Source: Thecamonas trahens ATCC 50062
Lineage: Eukaryota; Apusozoa; Apusomonadida; Apusomonadidae
Length of the DNA stretch: 64,000 nucleotides
Reading direction: 5' to 3'
NCBI RefSeq assembly: GCF_000142905.1
Contig: NW_013657642.1
Location: 65,688-129,687 of the forward strand
Within the stretch, counting starts at the first letter, position 1. The number at the start of each line of letters is the position of its first letter. The notes beneath the pieces were generated by a model that did no database searches, was not told the DNA's origin, and saw nothing but the letters and a program-made list of their open reading frames with translations. This document shows positions 18,925-28,787 of the stretch, one piece after another. Made by a program: the position numbers and the translations under genes.

Positions 18925-21489
18925 TTACGACGAAATCGATGAGTCTGAGACAGAGTCGTAGGTGTAGTACGCCTCGATGCCCGAGTCCTCGTCCGAGGCC
19001 GCAGCGGGGACAAGCGCACCAGCGCGCCGCAGACGGGTCTCGTTGTGCTCGCCGTAGCGTGGGCCGCGCCAGAGCGGAAGGACCTGATGGCCCTTGTGCG
19101 AGCGGAACTGCCTGCGGAAGACGCCGTCGGCACCCGAGTCCGAGGTAAATGATGAGTACGACGACTTGTCGGCCGGAGACTGGAAGATCTCGGCCGTGGT
19201 GTCGTCGAGGACGCCAAGAAGAGTGGCAAAGAACGCGAGGCCGACCATGATGTACAGGCAGACAAAGATCTTGGACGGCGTCGAGTTGGGCACAATCTCG
19301 CCGTAGCCAATGGTCGAGAGAGTGACTACCGAAAAGTATACCGCAGTCCCATACTCACCCGACTGCTGGATCGGTGGATCCTGCAGCTCCATGAAGATGG
19401 CGGCACCAACAAGATTGAGGATGACAAAGGCGAGCGTCATGACCAGAACCTTGGTGGCAAGCCGCGCGACCTTGCGCCGCCACACTGCCCGCACCGCGGC
19501 CTTTTCCTCGTCCTCGGCCCGCTGGATGGCACGGATGGCGGCGATGGCGCCGGCAGCCGCCTTGCTGGACTTAAATCTTGGCGCCGCGGCGCTCGATCCA
19601 CTCTCACCCGCTTCCCCGCTTTCCGATGTCGGCGTAAAGCCTGACGCCGACGACAGACACGGGCTTCTCGAGCCCGAGTCAGAGTACGATTCGTGCTGCT
19701 CGTCATAGGTAGAATCGGGCGGGGCCTCCGAGTCGGCGACCTTGAGCGAGCGCTCAAAGTCGCGGATGCGGGCGTCGCGCTTCTCCTGCAGCTCAAACTG
19801 GGCCTCGTCGACCTTGGACTTGGAGATGATGGCGATGGTAATGGAGACAATGAAGGTGCCGAGGACCGAGTAAACAATGACAAAGCCCTTGGTCCCGTCG
19901 TTGGTCGGCACAAAGTCGCCGTAGCCGACTTGCGAGAGGGTGATGAAGCAAAAGTACACGCCGTCACCCCAGGTCCACTCAGGCTCGTTGAGGTAAATGA
20001 GCGAGCCGAGGAGGACTGAGACGGCGAGGACGGCGACGGCGGCCATCATGTGGCGAAAGAATATGCCCGATGGGCCATACCAACACGCGCAGCACGGCCG
20101 TGAAGCGGCGCGGTTGTTGGCCGCGTCGATGTCGTCCTGGGTCAGCTTGCCGTGCAGCGCGTCGGCCGACGTCACGTACGAGGCTGCCGTCCGGGTGAGG
20201 ATGGCGTTGGAGACGACGCCGATGGCGTAACCGCGCGCGGCAAGGCCAAGAACGGTAAAGGGGATGAAGAGTAGCCGCGAGTTGTCCTTGGTGGGTGCAA
20301 AGTCGCCAAAGCCAACGGCGTTGACGGTGACAAACGCCCAATAGATGCCGTCAAAGTAGCGCCAGTCCTCGATGAAAGAAAAGATGGCGCCGCCGATGAG
20401 GACCGAAGCTGCCGAGAAGAGGACTGCCATGGTCGGCTCGAGCGCGTTGGAGACGAGTGAAGAGAGCAGTTGGCGGCCGGCATAATCGTCCATGACCGGC
20501 AAGTTGACCGCGCCGATGACCACGACCTCGATGCACGAGGTGCCCGGTAGGCAGCGGGCCGAGAGGTGAAGGGTGGGCGGTCCGGTAGTGAGCGGCTCGA
20601 TGTCATCATCAAGCACAATGCGAGCCTCAAAGTCGCGCCACTCGGGCGCAACGTCGGCGACGGCGAGAAAGGCAAAGCCGATGCGGTCGTCGGCGTTGGC
20701 CACGTCGTAGTCGAGCACTTCAAACTCAAGGATCAGCCCCGCATCGTCAAAGGCTGGTGCCGCCTCGTGCTGCTGGACGGCTAGAGCGTCGGTGTCGACG
20801 ACCCACACCTGATTCCACAGCGGATGGAGCGAGCGCGGGACGACGGGTGTTTTGTATGCGTGGCGGGCGCAGGGCGAGCACCACTCGAACCGCGGCAGGC
20901 AGCACGGGCCACCAGGCATGGCACAGCCATTGCGGCCTGCACATGCCACAGGCTCGTTCCGCAGCTGGACATAAGGATCGGCGGTGCCTGCCTCGGCGAG
21001 GCGGGCAACAACATTGTTGACGCGACGAGCAGAGGCATCGGCAATGATGGTGATGAGTAGCGAGAGAATAGCCAGGCCAAGCATGCCTACAAAGACGACT
21101 GTGGCCTGGCCACCAGCAGAGGTGGGGAAGATATCACCGTAGCCAACCGTGGTAAGTGTGGCCCAGGTAAAGTAGATGGCATCGAGAGTGGAGAGGTCCT
21201 CAAAGTTGGCGACGAGTGCGGCGGCAATGACGACGACAGCGACGAGTGTGACGACAAAGATGATACGCTTGCGGTAGAAGGGTGTATGACGAGCATCATG
21301 ATGGCGATGTACACCATGGATGTGTCTGTGATGGAAGTGGAACTCTCCATCAGCATCCACATACTCATCGTAGGCTGACGAGTACGAGCACGAGAACGAC
21401 GACACTCCGCCCAGCCTGCTCTGCTGTCGGCTCTTGTGACCGCCCTGCATCAGCGCCTTGGCTGCTCCGTAGTTCTGGTACCACGCCAT
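18925..21489 (-). CDS. Single-chain four-pore-loop potassium channel with inserted C2 domain
   Basis: 854 aa from ATG 21489 (MAWYQNYG); the upstream in-frame extension is Pro/His-rich intergenic sequence. Four TM-P-TM modules are visible: selectivity filters TVGYGD (114-119), AVGFGD (391-396), QVGYGD (520-525) and TIGYGE (726-731), each flanked by two hydrophobic helices, giving 8 TMs. Between modules 1 and 2, residues about 170-325 read as a C2 domain (DPYVQLRNE at its start, RSLHPLWNQVWVVD, LILEFEVLDYDVANADDRIG). Cytosolic linkers are Ser/Asp/Glu-rich. Two-pore (TPK/K2P) channels need two chains; this chain could form a whole pore alone. C2 domains bind Ca2+/phospholipids, so Ca2+ or lipid control is an inference. 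N terminus is His-rich (HFHHRHIHGVHRHH). Confidence 0.88.
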   Translation of the reverse strand: MAWYQNYGAAKALMQGGHKSRQQSRLGGVSSFSCSYSSAYDEYVDADGEFHFHHRHIHGVHRHHDARHTPFYRKRIIFVVTLVAVVVIAAALVANFEDLSTLDAIYFTWATLTTVGYGDIFPTSAGGQATVVFVGMLGLAILSLLITIIADASARRVNNVVARLAEAGTADPYVQLRNEPVACAGRNGCAMPGGPCCLPRFEWCSPCARHAYKTPVVPRSLHPLWNQVWVVDTDALAVQQHEAAPAFDDAGLILEFEVLDYDVANADDRIGFAFLAVADVAPEWRDFEARIVLDDDIEPLTTGPPTLHLSARCLPGTSCIEVVVIGAVNLPVMDDYAGRQLLSSLVSNALEPTMAVLFSAASVLIGGAIFSFIEDWRYFDGIYWAFVTVNAVGFGDFAPTKDNSRLLFIPFTVLGLAARGYAIGVVSNAILTRTAASYVTSADALHGKLTQDDIDAANNRAASRPCCACWYGPSGIFFRHMMAAVAVLAVSVLLGSLIYLNEPEWTWGDGVYFCFITLSQVGYGDFVPTNDGTKGFVIVYSVLGTFIVSITIAIISKSKVDEAQFELQEKRDARIRDFERSLKVADSEAPPDSTYDEQHESYSDSGSRSPCLSSASGFTPTSESGEAGESGSSAAAPRFKSSKAAAGAIAAIRAIQRAEDEEKAAVRAVWRRKVARLATKVLVMTLAFVILNLVGAAIFMELQDPPIQQSGEYGTAVYFSVVTLSTIGYGEIVPNSTPSKIFVCLYIMVGLAFFATLLGVLDDTTAEIFQSPADKSSYSSFTSDSGADGVFRRQFRSHKGHQVLPLWRGPRYGEHNETRLRRAGALVPAAASDEDSGIEAYYTYDSVSDSSISS

Positions 21490-21717
21490 GGTGGTGGTGG
21501 GGTGGGTAAGGTGGGTGTGGGTGGGTGTGGGTGGGTGGGGGTAGCCCCGGAGGGGGGGGGGGGGGGGCGGACAAGCGACGATGGTGTCTGTCTGGCAAAG
21601 TGCCAAGTGCCGATCCCGTCCCAGCCGTCCGTTGCCTGGCAGCCCACAACCACAGCCTCCTCCTCCCCCTTCTATACAACATACCATCTGACTCTGCAGT
21701 AGGTGGCCTCTACGAGC

Positions 21718-23664
21718 ATGGTGATGTCTGCTGCACGACGAGCAAGCACCAATTCGGCCTCGGCCTCGGCCTCGGCCTCGGCCTCAGCCAGCACCGCCTC
21801 CTCGGTCGGCCGCAGGCGGGAAGAGGACAGGCAGCCGCGGCGCCAGCGACGGGGGACGGGACAGAGTGGGCGGGAGGATGGGAGCACATGCGGGAGCGTC
21901 GTTGGGAGCACGGGTGGGATGGCGACCGAGGGCAGCGAGGCCGAGGAGGAGCTGCTGCGGCTGCTGAAGATGCTGCAGCGCGAGCGGGATGAGGCTGCCG
22001 CCGCTGGAGGCTATCGGCGAGCTGGCGAGCTGCAGAAGGAGATCAACTACGTGCTGGCATCGGAGCAGGCTGTGGTGCTGGAGAGCATGGCCGACGCCGC
22101 AGAGACTGCCGCCCGCAATCTGACTGAGGCTGCTCGCGAGGCGTACAAGGCCAAGGCCCGTCTCTGGGACCGCCGCATCGCCCGGTTCAAGGAGCATGCC
22201 GTAGCGGTGCTCGACGATGTGACCCGTGAGCACGAGAACGAGCTCGTCGCCGAGTGGGCCCGGCTGCGGGCGATGCCGTTCCGCCCGCGGTTTTCGGCCC
22301 GACTGCACCATCTGCGCAAGCGTGAGGCGACACTGGCCCGGCTGCAGCGGTACGACGAGGCCGAGGCCGTCCAGGCCAATGCCGACGAGCTAGAACGGGC
22401 CGAGCTGGCGGTGCTGAAGCAAAAGCGCGAGGACTCGCATGCCCGCAAGGTGGCAAAAGTCATCCGTGCGCAGCGAATTCGGATCGCCGCGCTGGAGAAC
22501 CGCATGCAGCGGTTAGAGGCCGAGGCGGTCCGGCGGCGCGAGGACGAGCTGCTCACGCTGATGCAGCGCGACTTTGCGGCCCGGTACGAGTTTGGCGTGC
22601 GAGCGGCGGCCGACCAGGCCAAGACTGCCCGCTTCTTCCACAACATCGACTCGCTCGATGAGCGCAAGCGCGGTAAGGCCACCATTGTCCAGCGCCGCGC
22701 CTACGACCCGCGGGTCTCCGCCCGCAACCGCGGCTCCTGGGGCTCGGCCAAGCGGGCTCGCCGCAAGAAGAGCCCGCCTCCGCCGGCGCAGCTGCCCGCT
22801 GGAGACTCGGCCGCCGCCGCCATGCTCCCGGACACCGAGTTTGAGCGGCTCATGGATGCGGACGACGACGACTTTGCGTCTCCCAGCACTGCTGCTGGTG
22901 GCTCGTCTGATCGTGGCTCGCTGGCGGATGTACCCACCTCGGACGATGGATCGTTGAGCGCGGTGACGGGCGAGAGTGAAGATGATGACGAGGGCGAGGA
23001 GAGCGCCGGCGCTGGTGCTGACGCTGGTGCTGCCGCCGGCGCTGGTGCTGACGACACCGAGGTTGACTTTGATCTCGACATGGACGACTTTGAGTCCGAA
23101 TCGGGTTCGGCCTCCGCCTCGGTCTCGGCCTCGGTCTCGGTCTCAGCCTCGGCCTCGGCCTCCGCCTCGGTCTCCGCAGTCGCTGCGACAACCGAGACAC
23201 AGAATGTGGCCGTCGAGGACTACGCGGGCTTCTCCGATGCAACCGATCTGTCATCCCCTGCAGCGACTGCAAATCCTGGCGTTACGGCATACGCGAGCTC
23301 GTCGACTGCCTCGTGTGACGTCGATGCCGCTGAAACCGCCATCTCAAGCGCCGACGCTGACGTGGCTGCAGGCACCACCGCAAGCATCGACCTGGTCGCC
23401 CTCGCCGCAGATGCAGACGCAGACGCCACGTCAAGCACAGAGCGCACAGTAGACCCGGGTCTGACTGCTGATCCCAGCGGAGCACCTCCGTCTCCGCCGC
23501 ACAACTACACGATGGACTCGGCTGCGTTTGAGAACTTCTCGCTCTCGGACGACGACCCGTCTCTTGAGTCCGACGCGAGCTTCCCGGACCTGGCAGCGTT
23601 GGCCAACAACGACGACAAGCGCAGGTTCTCGCTCTCGTCGTCCACGCAGAGCATCGACGTGTAG
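21718..23664 (+). CDS. Coiled-coil protein with acidic Ser/Ala-rich C terminus
   Basis: 648 aa if it starts at ATG 21718; ATG 21919 (MATEGSEAEEE) is an alternative start right at the coiled coil. The in-frame TAG at 21700-21702 could also be the end of an intron. Residues about 70-340 are long charged helices with heptads (EEELLRLLKMLQRERDEAA; LRKREATLARLQRYDEAEAV; RIRIAALENRMQRLEAEAVR). Next is a basic Pro-rich stretch, then about 300 residues of low-complexity Asp/Ser/Ala, including a run of alternating Ser-Ala/Ser-Val. The helical part resembles structural proteins of the cytoskeleton or flagellum in general, but I cannot name a family. Confidence 0.7.
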   Translation: MVMSAARRASTNSASASASASASASTASSVGRRREEDRQPRRQRRGTGQSGREDGSTCGSVVGSTGGMATEGSEAEEELLRLLKMLQRERDEAAAAGGYRRAGELQKEINYVLASEQAVVLESMADAAETAARNLTEAAREAYKAKARLWDRRIARFKEHAVAVLDDVTREHENELVAEWARLRAMPFRPRFSARLHHLRKREATLARLQRYDEAEAVQANADELERAELAVLKQKREDSHARKVAKVIRAQRIRIAALENRMQRLEAEAVRRREDELLTLMQRDFAARYEFGVRAAADQAKTARFFHNIDSLDERKRGKATIVQRRAYDPRVSARNRGSWGSAKRARRKKSPPPPAQLPAGDSAAAAMLPDTEFERLMDADDDDFASPSTAAGGSSDRGSLADVPTSDDGSLSAVTGESEDDDEGEESAGAGADAGAAAGAGADDTEVDFDLDMDDFESESGSASASVSASVSVSASASASASVSAVAATTETQNVAVEDYAGFSDATDLSSPAATANPGVTAYASSSTASCDVDAAETAISSADADVAAGTTASIDLVALAADADADATSSTERTVDPGLTADPSGAPPSPPHNYTMDSAAFENFSLSDDDPSLESDASFPDLAALANNDDKRRFSLSSSTQSIDV

Positions 23665-23772
23665 CGTGCGGTTCCATCAAACACCACTTTGGCTGGGCCG
23701 CATCGTGGCGAGTTTATGACATGAGCATGTTCGGCACGAGAGGAAAATGCGAGTCGAGGCAGAGCATCCTAC

Positions 23773-25119
23773 TTACTTGAGGGGAGCAAAGCCGACGCGC
23801 GAGTTGCCGTTGTCAAAGGCGGTGTAGACGGTGCCGAGGAAGACGTCGCCAAGGATGACGAGCTCGCCGATCTGGGGCGGGAGAGCAATGCCCATGATGC
23901 CGGAGATGCACTCAGTCTTGCCCTCGGCGGAGATCTGGAGGACGTACTGCTCGGCAGTGAGGGTGAAGACCTGGCCGTTGAGGGTGACCTCCATCTTGGG
24001 CATGGTCGGGATCTTGGAGCACTGGACGATGGCCTCGCCGGTCGGGAGCGGGGTGGCGCCGATGGCAGAGTTGAACTCGGCAGCCATGGCCATGGGCATG
24101 GCGATGAGCGAGGTACCGGTGTCGGCAATGCCGTGGACGTTGGTGGCGATGGTCTTGCCGTTGACGGTAATCTTGGGCAGGGCAAACTCCCAGTAGGTCT
24201 GGTTGGTGAGCGGGACCCAGTGGAAGTCACCGGCCTGGTACTTGGAGTCGTAGCCGCCAAAGGTGATCTCACCGCCGACAGTCGCGTTGACGTCGCGCGA
24301 GAGGTACACGCCAAAGACCGGCTCGTCGATGAGCTTCTGCGAGACCATGTTCTGGAACGGCGGGACGACGCCGTCGACAGCAATGGTCGGCCAGGCGAGG
24401 CCGAGGATGCCGTCGGCCTTGGCCACGATAAAGGTGATGCCCGGGAAGTGGGTGGCCTCGGCGAAGGTCTGGCCCTTGACGGTGAGCCCGGCAATGCCAA
24501 GGTCATCCTCAGAGAGGAAGCCCGAGAGCGAACCCTTGCCGTACTGGATGGCAAACGACTCGCCGTTGGCCTTGTACGTCGACGACTTGCCCGAGTTGTA
24601 CTTGTGGTGCAGGTCGCACGCGAGCTCGGTGATCTTGCACTTGGACGACGGAACCCAGAGGTTCGACGAGCCAGTGTCGAGGATGACGGTAAAGTCCTGC
24701 GCCGGCGTGCCGAGAGAGATCGGGCCGTAGTACTGCGCGTCCTTGTAGTCGGTGAGCGGCTCGTTGGCGCCGGTCAGCCGGGCGGTGTACCGCTGCGAGA
24801 GGTATGCCTGCGCCTCAGAGAGCACGCTCCGCTCCAGCTCGTGGCGCGGGAACAGCGGCATCTTGTGCACAGCCTATCTCCCCGCCTTCTGTGTGAGTCT
24901 TCTCCGCCATGACAGGTCTCACTCCACTCAGGTCGCCTACGTCACGTGACATGCCGTCGATCCCTCCGAAAAATAGAGGCAGGACAAAAAAGGGCGGCGG
25001 GGGGCAGAGTGGGGGAAGGGGAAAGGGGGGAGCGGGGGTGGGGTGGGGTGGATGGTGGTGCATACCGAGGCCGAGGCCACGAGGGCAACAGCAACAAACA
25101 CGAGAACAGCAAGCTTCAT
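23773..25119 (-). CDS. Pepsin/cathepsin D-type aspartic protease (two exons)
   Basis: Spliced 384 aa. Exon 1 is 25119-25066 (MKLAVLVFVAVALVASAS, a signal peptide); donor GTATGC at 25065; exon 2 is 24873-23773 after acceptor GATAG. The join is phase 0 and gives ...ASAS-AVHKMPLFPRHELER, a typical propeptide. Catalytic motifs: DTGSSNLW (Asp84) and ADTGTSLI (Asp269), flap Tyr in IQYGKGSLSG, and C-terminal GDVFLGTVYTAFDNGNSRVGFAPLK-like ending (short blocks GDVFLG and RVGFA). It is an A1-family endopeptidase, lysosomal or secreted by its signal peptide. Cys pairs are fewer than in mammalian cathepsin D. The exon-2 ORF alone has no ATG at its 5' end, which supports the intron. Confidence 0.92.
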
Positions 25120-25458
25120 GTTGTGTGGGGGTTAAGTGTGTCACACTAGCCCTTGACGGTACGGTCGTTCGGACGCGTTGTCGCCCGCCTCAGAGTGAAC
25201 AACCCGACGACGCTTGACTTGCAGGTCACCGGCCGACGCTGCGCGACGCCTGCTTGGCCTGCGGCTTGAGGTGGGAGGCGCGCCCGCACGTGGTTGCTCT
25301 CGCGGTGACGGACGCCTGGAAGCATCGAGGTGCCGTACGGCGCCGATCCGGCGATGTGGGTAGGGAAGGGGTGGGGGGACGCATCGGGTGCGGCAAGAGG
25401 TGGTGTCGTCGATTGCGGTTATTTCAGAACGGGGAGAGCGGAGAGAGGGCAAGGGCAA

Positions 25459-25785
25459 TCAGTCGAGCTCGGCTCGGGCACAGACGCCATCGAGGGCGGC
25501 GGTGTCGTGGAAGATGGCGGCCATGGCCACCGCGAGGGTGTTGAGCACAGCCGGCGGGCCGTAGACACACATCATGCCAGCCTCAGGATCGTAGTCCAGC
25601 TCGTCAGCCTGGCCAGCGGCCAGCACATCACCTGCCACCACCTCGGCCACCGCCGCCCAGTCGTAGCCGTTCCCCAGCGCGCCGTGGCCCTCGAATACAG
25701 GTGTGCGGACCATAAACTGGCTATCAGTCAGCATGAGGCACGTTGTCCCCTCAAACTCGTTCATGACAAAAGGTGCGATGCTCAT
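25459..25785 (-). CDS. Imm51-like small protein
   Basis: 108 aa from ATG 25785. Two features fit the Immunity protein 51 (Imm51) family: GNGYDWAAVAEVV in the middle and LDYDPEAGMMCVYGPPAVLNTLAVAM later, i.e. the conserved 'GY-W-...-D-E-G-F/M-YG-...-L' spacing. In bacteria this family contains presumed immunity proteins of polymorphic-toxin systems. Scattered eukaryotic members are known, but I cannot cite a function. No toxin-like gene is adjacent: neighbours are an aspartic protease and a proteasome subunit. No intron, signal peptide or TM is seen. The assignment is by memory of the motif only. Confidence 0.6.
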   Translation of the reverse strand: MSIAPFVMNEFEGTTCLMLTDSQFMVRTPVFEGHGALGNGYDWAAVAEVVAGDVLAAGQADELDYDPEAGMMCVYGPPAVLNTLAVAMAAIFHDTAALDGVCARAELD

Positions 25786-26099
25786 GTGGGGCTGTGCACG
25801 ACAAGAGATGTATGCCCAACCCTATTGCGGTCGTACCAATGGAAGGTCCCCCCCCTTTCCCCCGCACTCCCTCCCCCGTCAACCAGATCCCGGCCATCAA
25901 GCCACCATCGCCCCCGATCATACACACACACAAATATATATATATACATAAGCACATACCTGTAGTAACCCTGCAGTCGATCAATCCATCCAGACAGCGA
26001 CCGATGACCAACGAGCCGACCCACGAGCCGAACGATGACAAGCCGACAGAGAGACGGAAGGAGCGGGTACTTGTCGTCGTCAACTGAGCGGAGGGCAAG

Positions 26100-27101
26100 A
26101 TGTTTCGGACAATGTTCGACTCTGACGTGACGACGTTCTCGCCCATGGGACGTCTCCACCAGATCGAGTATGCACAGGAGGCAGTGAAGCAGGGCGGTGC
26201 TACCCTCGGGCTGCGGTCGGACGAGCATGTGGTCATTGCCGGTCTTCTGCGGCAGACCAAGAAGCTCTCTGGCCACCAGCCGAAGCTGTTTGTCATTGAC
26301 GACCACATGGCGGTCTCCATTGCCGGCCTCACCGCCGATGCCCGTCTGCTCATCAAGTACATGCGCACAGAGTGCCTCAACAACAAGTATGTCTTCGACT
26401 CGCCGCTCCAGGTCGCCACCCTCGTCGCCGACCTCGCCGACAAGGCCCAGTCACACACCCAGGACTATTCCTCACGCCCCTACGGCGTCGGCCTCCTGGT
26501 CGCCGGCTACGACGTACGTTCTCTCCCTCCTCTTCATCCCTCCCCTCCCCTCCACTCCACCCCCTTCCCTTCCCCTTCCTCCCACTTGCCCTCCCCTCCC
26601 GCTGCCTTGGTCGCCCGGCCCAAAAACAGGTCGCCTTGCACCCGCCACACACCACACACCGCCACCACCACTGCCACTCACCCCCACTACCCCCACCCCC
26701 CACCCCCCACCCACCCCCTCCTCTCGTACGAGTAGAAGTCGGGCCCGCATCTGTTTGAGACCTCGCCATCTGGTTCGGCGTACGACTTTCGGGCTCAGGC
26801 CATCGGTGCCCGCTCCCAGTCTGCTCGGACCTACCTTGAGCGCCACTATGAGACGTTTGCTGATGCCTCGCTCGAGGAGCTCATCACCCATGCCCTCACT
26901 GCCCTGCGCGAGACGGCGGGTGACACCGAGCTCACTGCTGAGAACGCATCCATCATGATTGTTGGCAAGGACACGCCGGCCCACGAGCTCGCCGCCGACG
27001 ACATCGCCGCCCGTCTGGCGGCCCTCGGTGGCGGTGCTGCTGCAGAGGACGACGCCGCTAACGACGACGACGAGGGCACCAACGAGAACCCGAACGCCTA
27101 G
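26100..27101 (+). CDS. PSMA1: 20S proteasome subunit alpha type-1 (alpha6), two exons
   Basis: Spliced 259 aa: exon 1 26100-26513, intron 26514-26735 (donor GTACGT, acceptor GAGTAG, C-rich), exon 2 26736-27101, phase 0. The N terminus MFRTMFDSDVTTFSPMGRLHQIEYAQEA (proteasome alpha signature: FSPMGRLHQIEYA) matches PSMA1 almost residue for residue. Other PSMA1 blocks are SIAGLTADARLL, RPYGVGLLVAGYD across the splice into SGPHLFET, and IGARSQSARTYLERH in exon 2. Alpha subunits form the gated outer rings of the 20S core. The acidic C-terminal tail (EDDAANDDDEG) is as in the animal protein. Divergent from the Imm51-like gene with 314 nt between starts. Confidence 0.96.
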
Positions 27102-27153
27102 TCTGCTGGCTCGACCTTGAAGATAAAGCTCAGCGCCCTCCGGTCTCGCCGGC

Positions 27154-28647
27154 CTACAGCTTAAAGATGAAGCCGAGTCCCATGGCAAGCTCGTGGCTCG
27201 GCCGCGCCAGCGAGCCCGACGCCACCGCCGCCACAGTCACCGCCGGCGAGAGCTTGGCCCACACCGCCACCGCAGCCTTGCCGTCGGTGTCGACCCGTGC
27301 CTTGAGCTTGGCATCGCGCGAGACTGACAGCTCGGCGCCGATCTGAAGCAGACCCATCGGGAGGACCGGAAACTGGCTCGCCAGCCACGACGGCGTCGCT
27401 GGCTGGGCTGCCTCTCGCTGTGGCTTGCCACCTCCGCCAGCCTTGTTGCTCGCCGGTCGCGCCTTGCCGCCTCCGGCTTGCCGCGGCTTCTCGACCACAA
27501 ACTGCGAAAAAAGCTTGAGCCGCGGCATCGGTGTCGCCACCGTCCGGAACCCGCCTTGCACCACCTCGCCGTTGGCCAGCGCCACAAAGGTGTAGTGCTC
27601 CGCTCGCTTGTCAAGCCAGCCAAGCGAGACCTCGGCCTTGGCCGGGAACCACGATGCCGACGCCGCCACCGCCGGCGCGCCGGATCCGCCCGTTGCGCCC
27701 TCGCCGCCTGTTGCCGCCCGCCACACATCGGCGTGGCCCGCCACGCCAAGGACCAGCGAGTGCGAGTCAACTGAAACGTGGTCGTGCGCCATCGCCGTGC
27801 CGTCGGCCGCCCGCCGCGCCACCAGCCCCACAAGGCCCTCGGCAAAGACCGAGGCTCTTCTTCCGCTCTCAACCTTGGCCGTGATTGAGCCGTTGGCATC
27901 AGCGCCGTGGGCTGTCATCGTCGCCTGGGCCTTGAGCTGACCCTTGGCGCCCGGCGCCTTGGTCGCAGCAAACGGCAGCGACGACAGCGCCATCGTCGTC
28001 GCAACCGAGACCGTCACGCCCTTGGCCAGCTCCGACCGGTACTTGGCCTCGAGCCGCAGGCCGTGCGACTCGTGCCCGGCCTTCATGTCGCGCGCAAGCA
28101 CAAAGGTTGCGCCCGAGCCGGCGTGGTAGAGGCTACTGGATCCGCTCCACCACCTCGCCGGCTGGCCCGGCTTGGCGCTGCCGTCGTAGTGCAAGCCACC
28201 AATCGAGACAAGGCCCGATGGCCGCGGTGGCTTGCCGCTCCTCTCCTCGTCGCTCTCGCTGCTCTCATTACCCGCCGCTTTGTACGTGTGCTTGACCTTG
28301 AGATCGGTCTTGAGCGCCGGCTTGCGCGCTGCAATCGAGGACGTCAGCGCCACGTCCGCCGTCGGCCCTGCCTTGCCGGTCACCGTCGCCTTGACCATGC
28401 CTGATCCCGCAAACCCCTTCTTGAAGAACTCCTTCACCGAGTTTGCCAGCTTGCTCGCCATCAGCGCAGGCCGCGGCCGAGGACCCTTCTTCCCATCGCC
28501 GCCGCCCTTCTTTCCCCGGCTCTCCGGCTGTCCACCGCCTCCCGCCCCACCGTCACCAGCTGGCACACCACCGTCACCAGCTGGCACACCACCGTCCGCC
28601 GCCTCGCGAACACTGTCAATCTTGATGCGCTCCCGTAGTGTCTCCAT
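27154..28647 (-). CDS. Porin-3 (VDAC/Tom40-like) beta-barrel protein
   Basis: 497 aa from ATG 28647 (METLRERIKID). After a low-complexity N terminus with two copies of GVPAGDG, residues about 60-497 are a series of amphipathic strands. The ending KLKARVDTDGKAAVAVWAKLS, then HELAMGLGFIFKL corresponds to the last strands and GLGF-type beta signal of VDAC. LANSVKEFFKKGF resembles the VDAC N-terminal helix region, and KATVTGKAGPTADVALTSS the first strands. VDAC forms the metabolite pore of the outer mitochondrial membrane. It is about 200 residues longer than a normal VDAC, with Gly/Lys-rich inserts around 430, so it could be a divergent barrel of other role. Stop is 52 nt from the PSMA1 stop. 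Confidence 0.65.
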   Translation of the reverse strand: METLRERIKIDSVREAADGGVPAGDGGVPAGDGGAGGGGQPESRGKKGGGDGKKGPRPRPALMASKLANSVKEFFKKGFAGSGMVKATVTGKAGPTADVALTSSIAARKPALKTDLKVKHTYKAAGNESSESDEERSGKPPRPSGLVSIGGLHYDGSAKPGQPARWWSGSSSLYHAGSGATFVLARDMKAGHESHGLRLEAKYRSELAKGVTVSVATTMALSSLPFAATKAPGAKGQLKAQATMTAHGADANGSITAKVESGRRASVFAEGLVGLVARRAADGTAMAHDHVSVDSHSLVLGVAGHADVWRAATGGEGATGGSGAPAVAASASWFPAKAEVSLGWLDKRAEHYTFVALANGEVVQGGFRTVATPMPRLKLFSQFVVEKPRQAGGGKARPASNKAGGGGKPQREAAQPATPSWLASQFPVLPMGLLQIGAELSVSRDAKLKARVDTDGKAAVAVWAKLSPAVTVAAVASGSLARPSHELAMGLGFIFKL

Positions 28648-28787
28648 CCCGCTTGCCGTCGTCTGTCGCCTGCTCGTCGTCGACAGTCGAGTGTCGCCGC
28701 CCAGCCACCCCCCCCCCACACACACACACACACACCCTCCCGCCCACACACACGCTCTCACGACATTTATCACGCTCGCTCTTCCCA

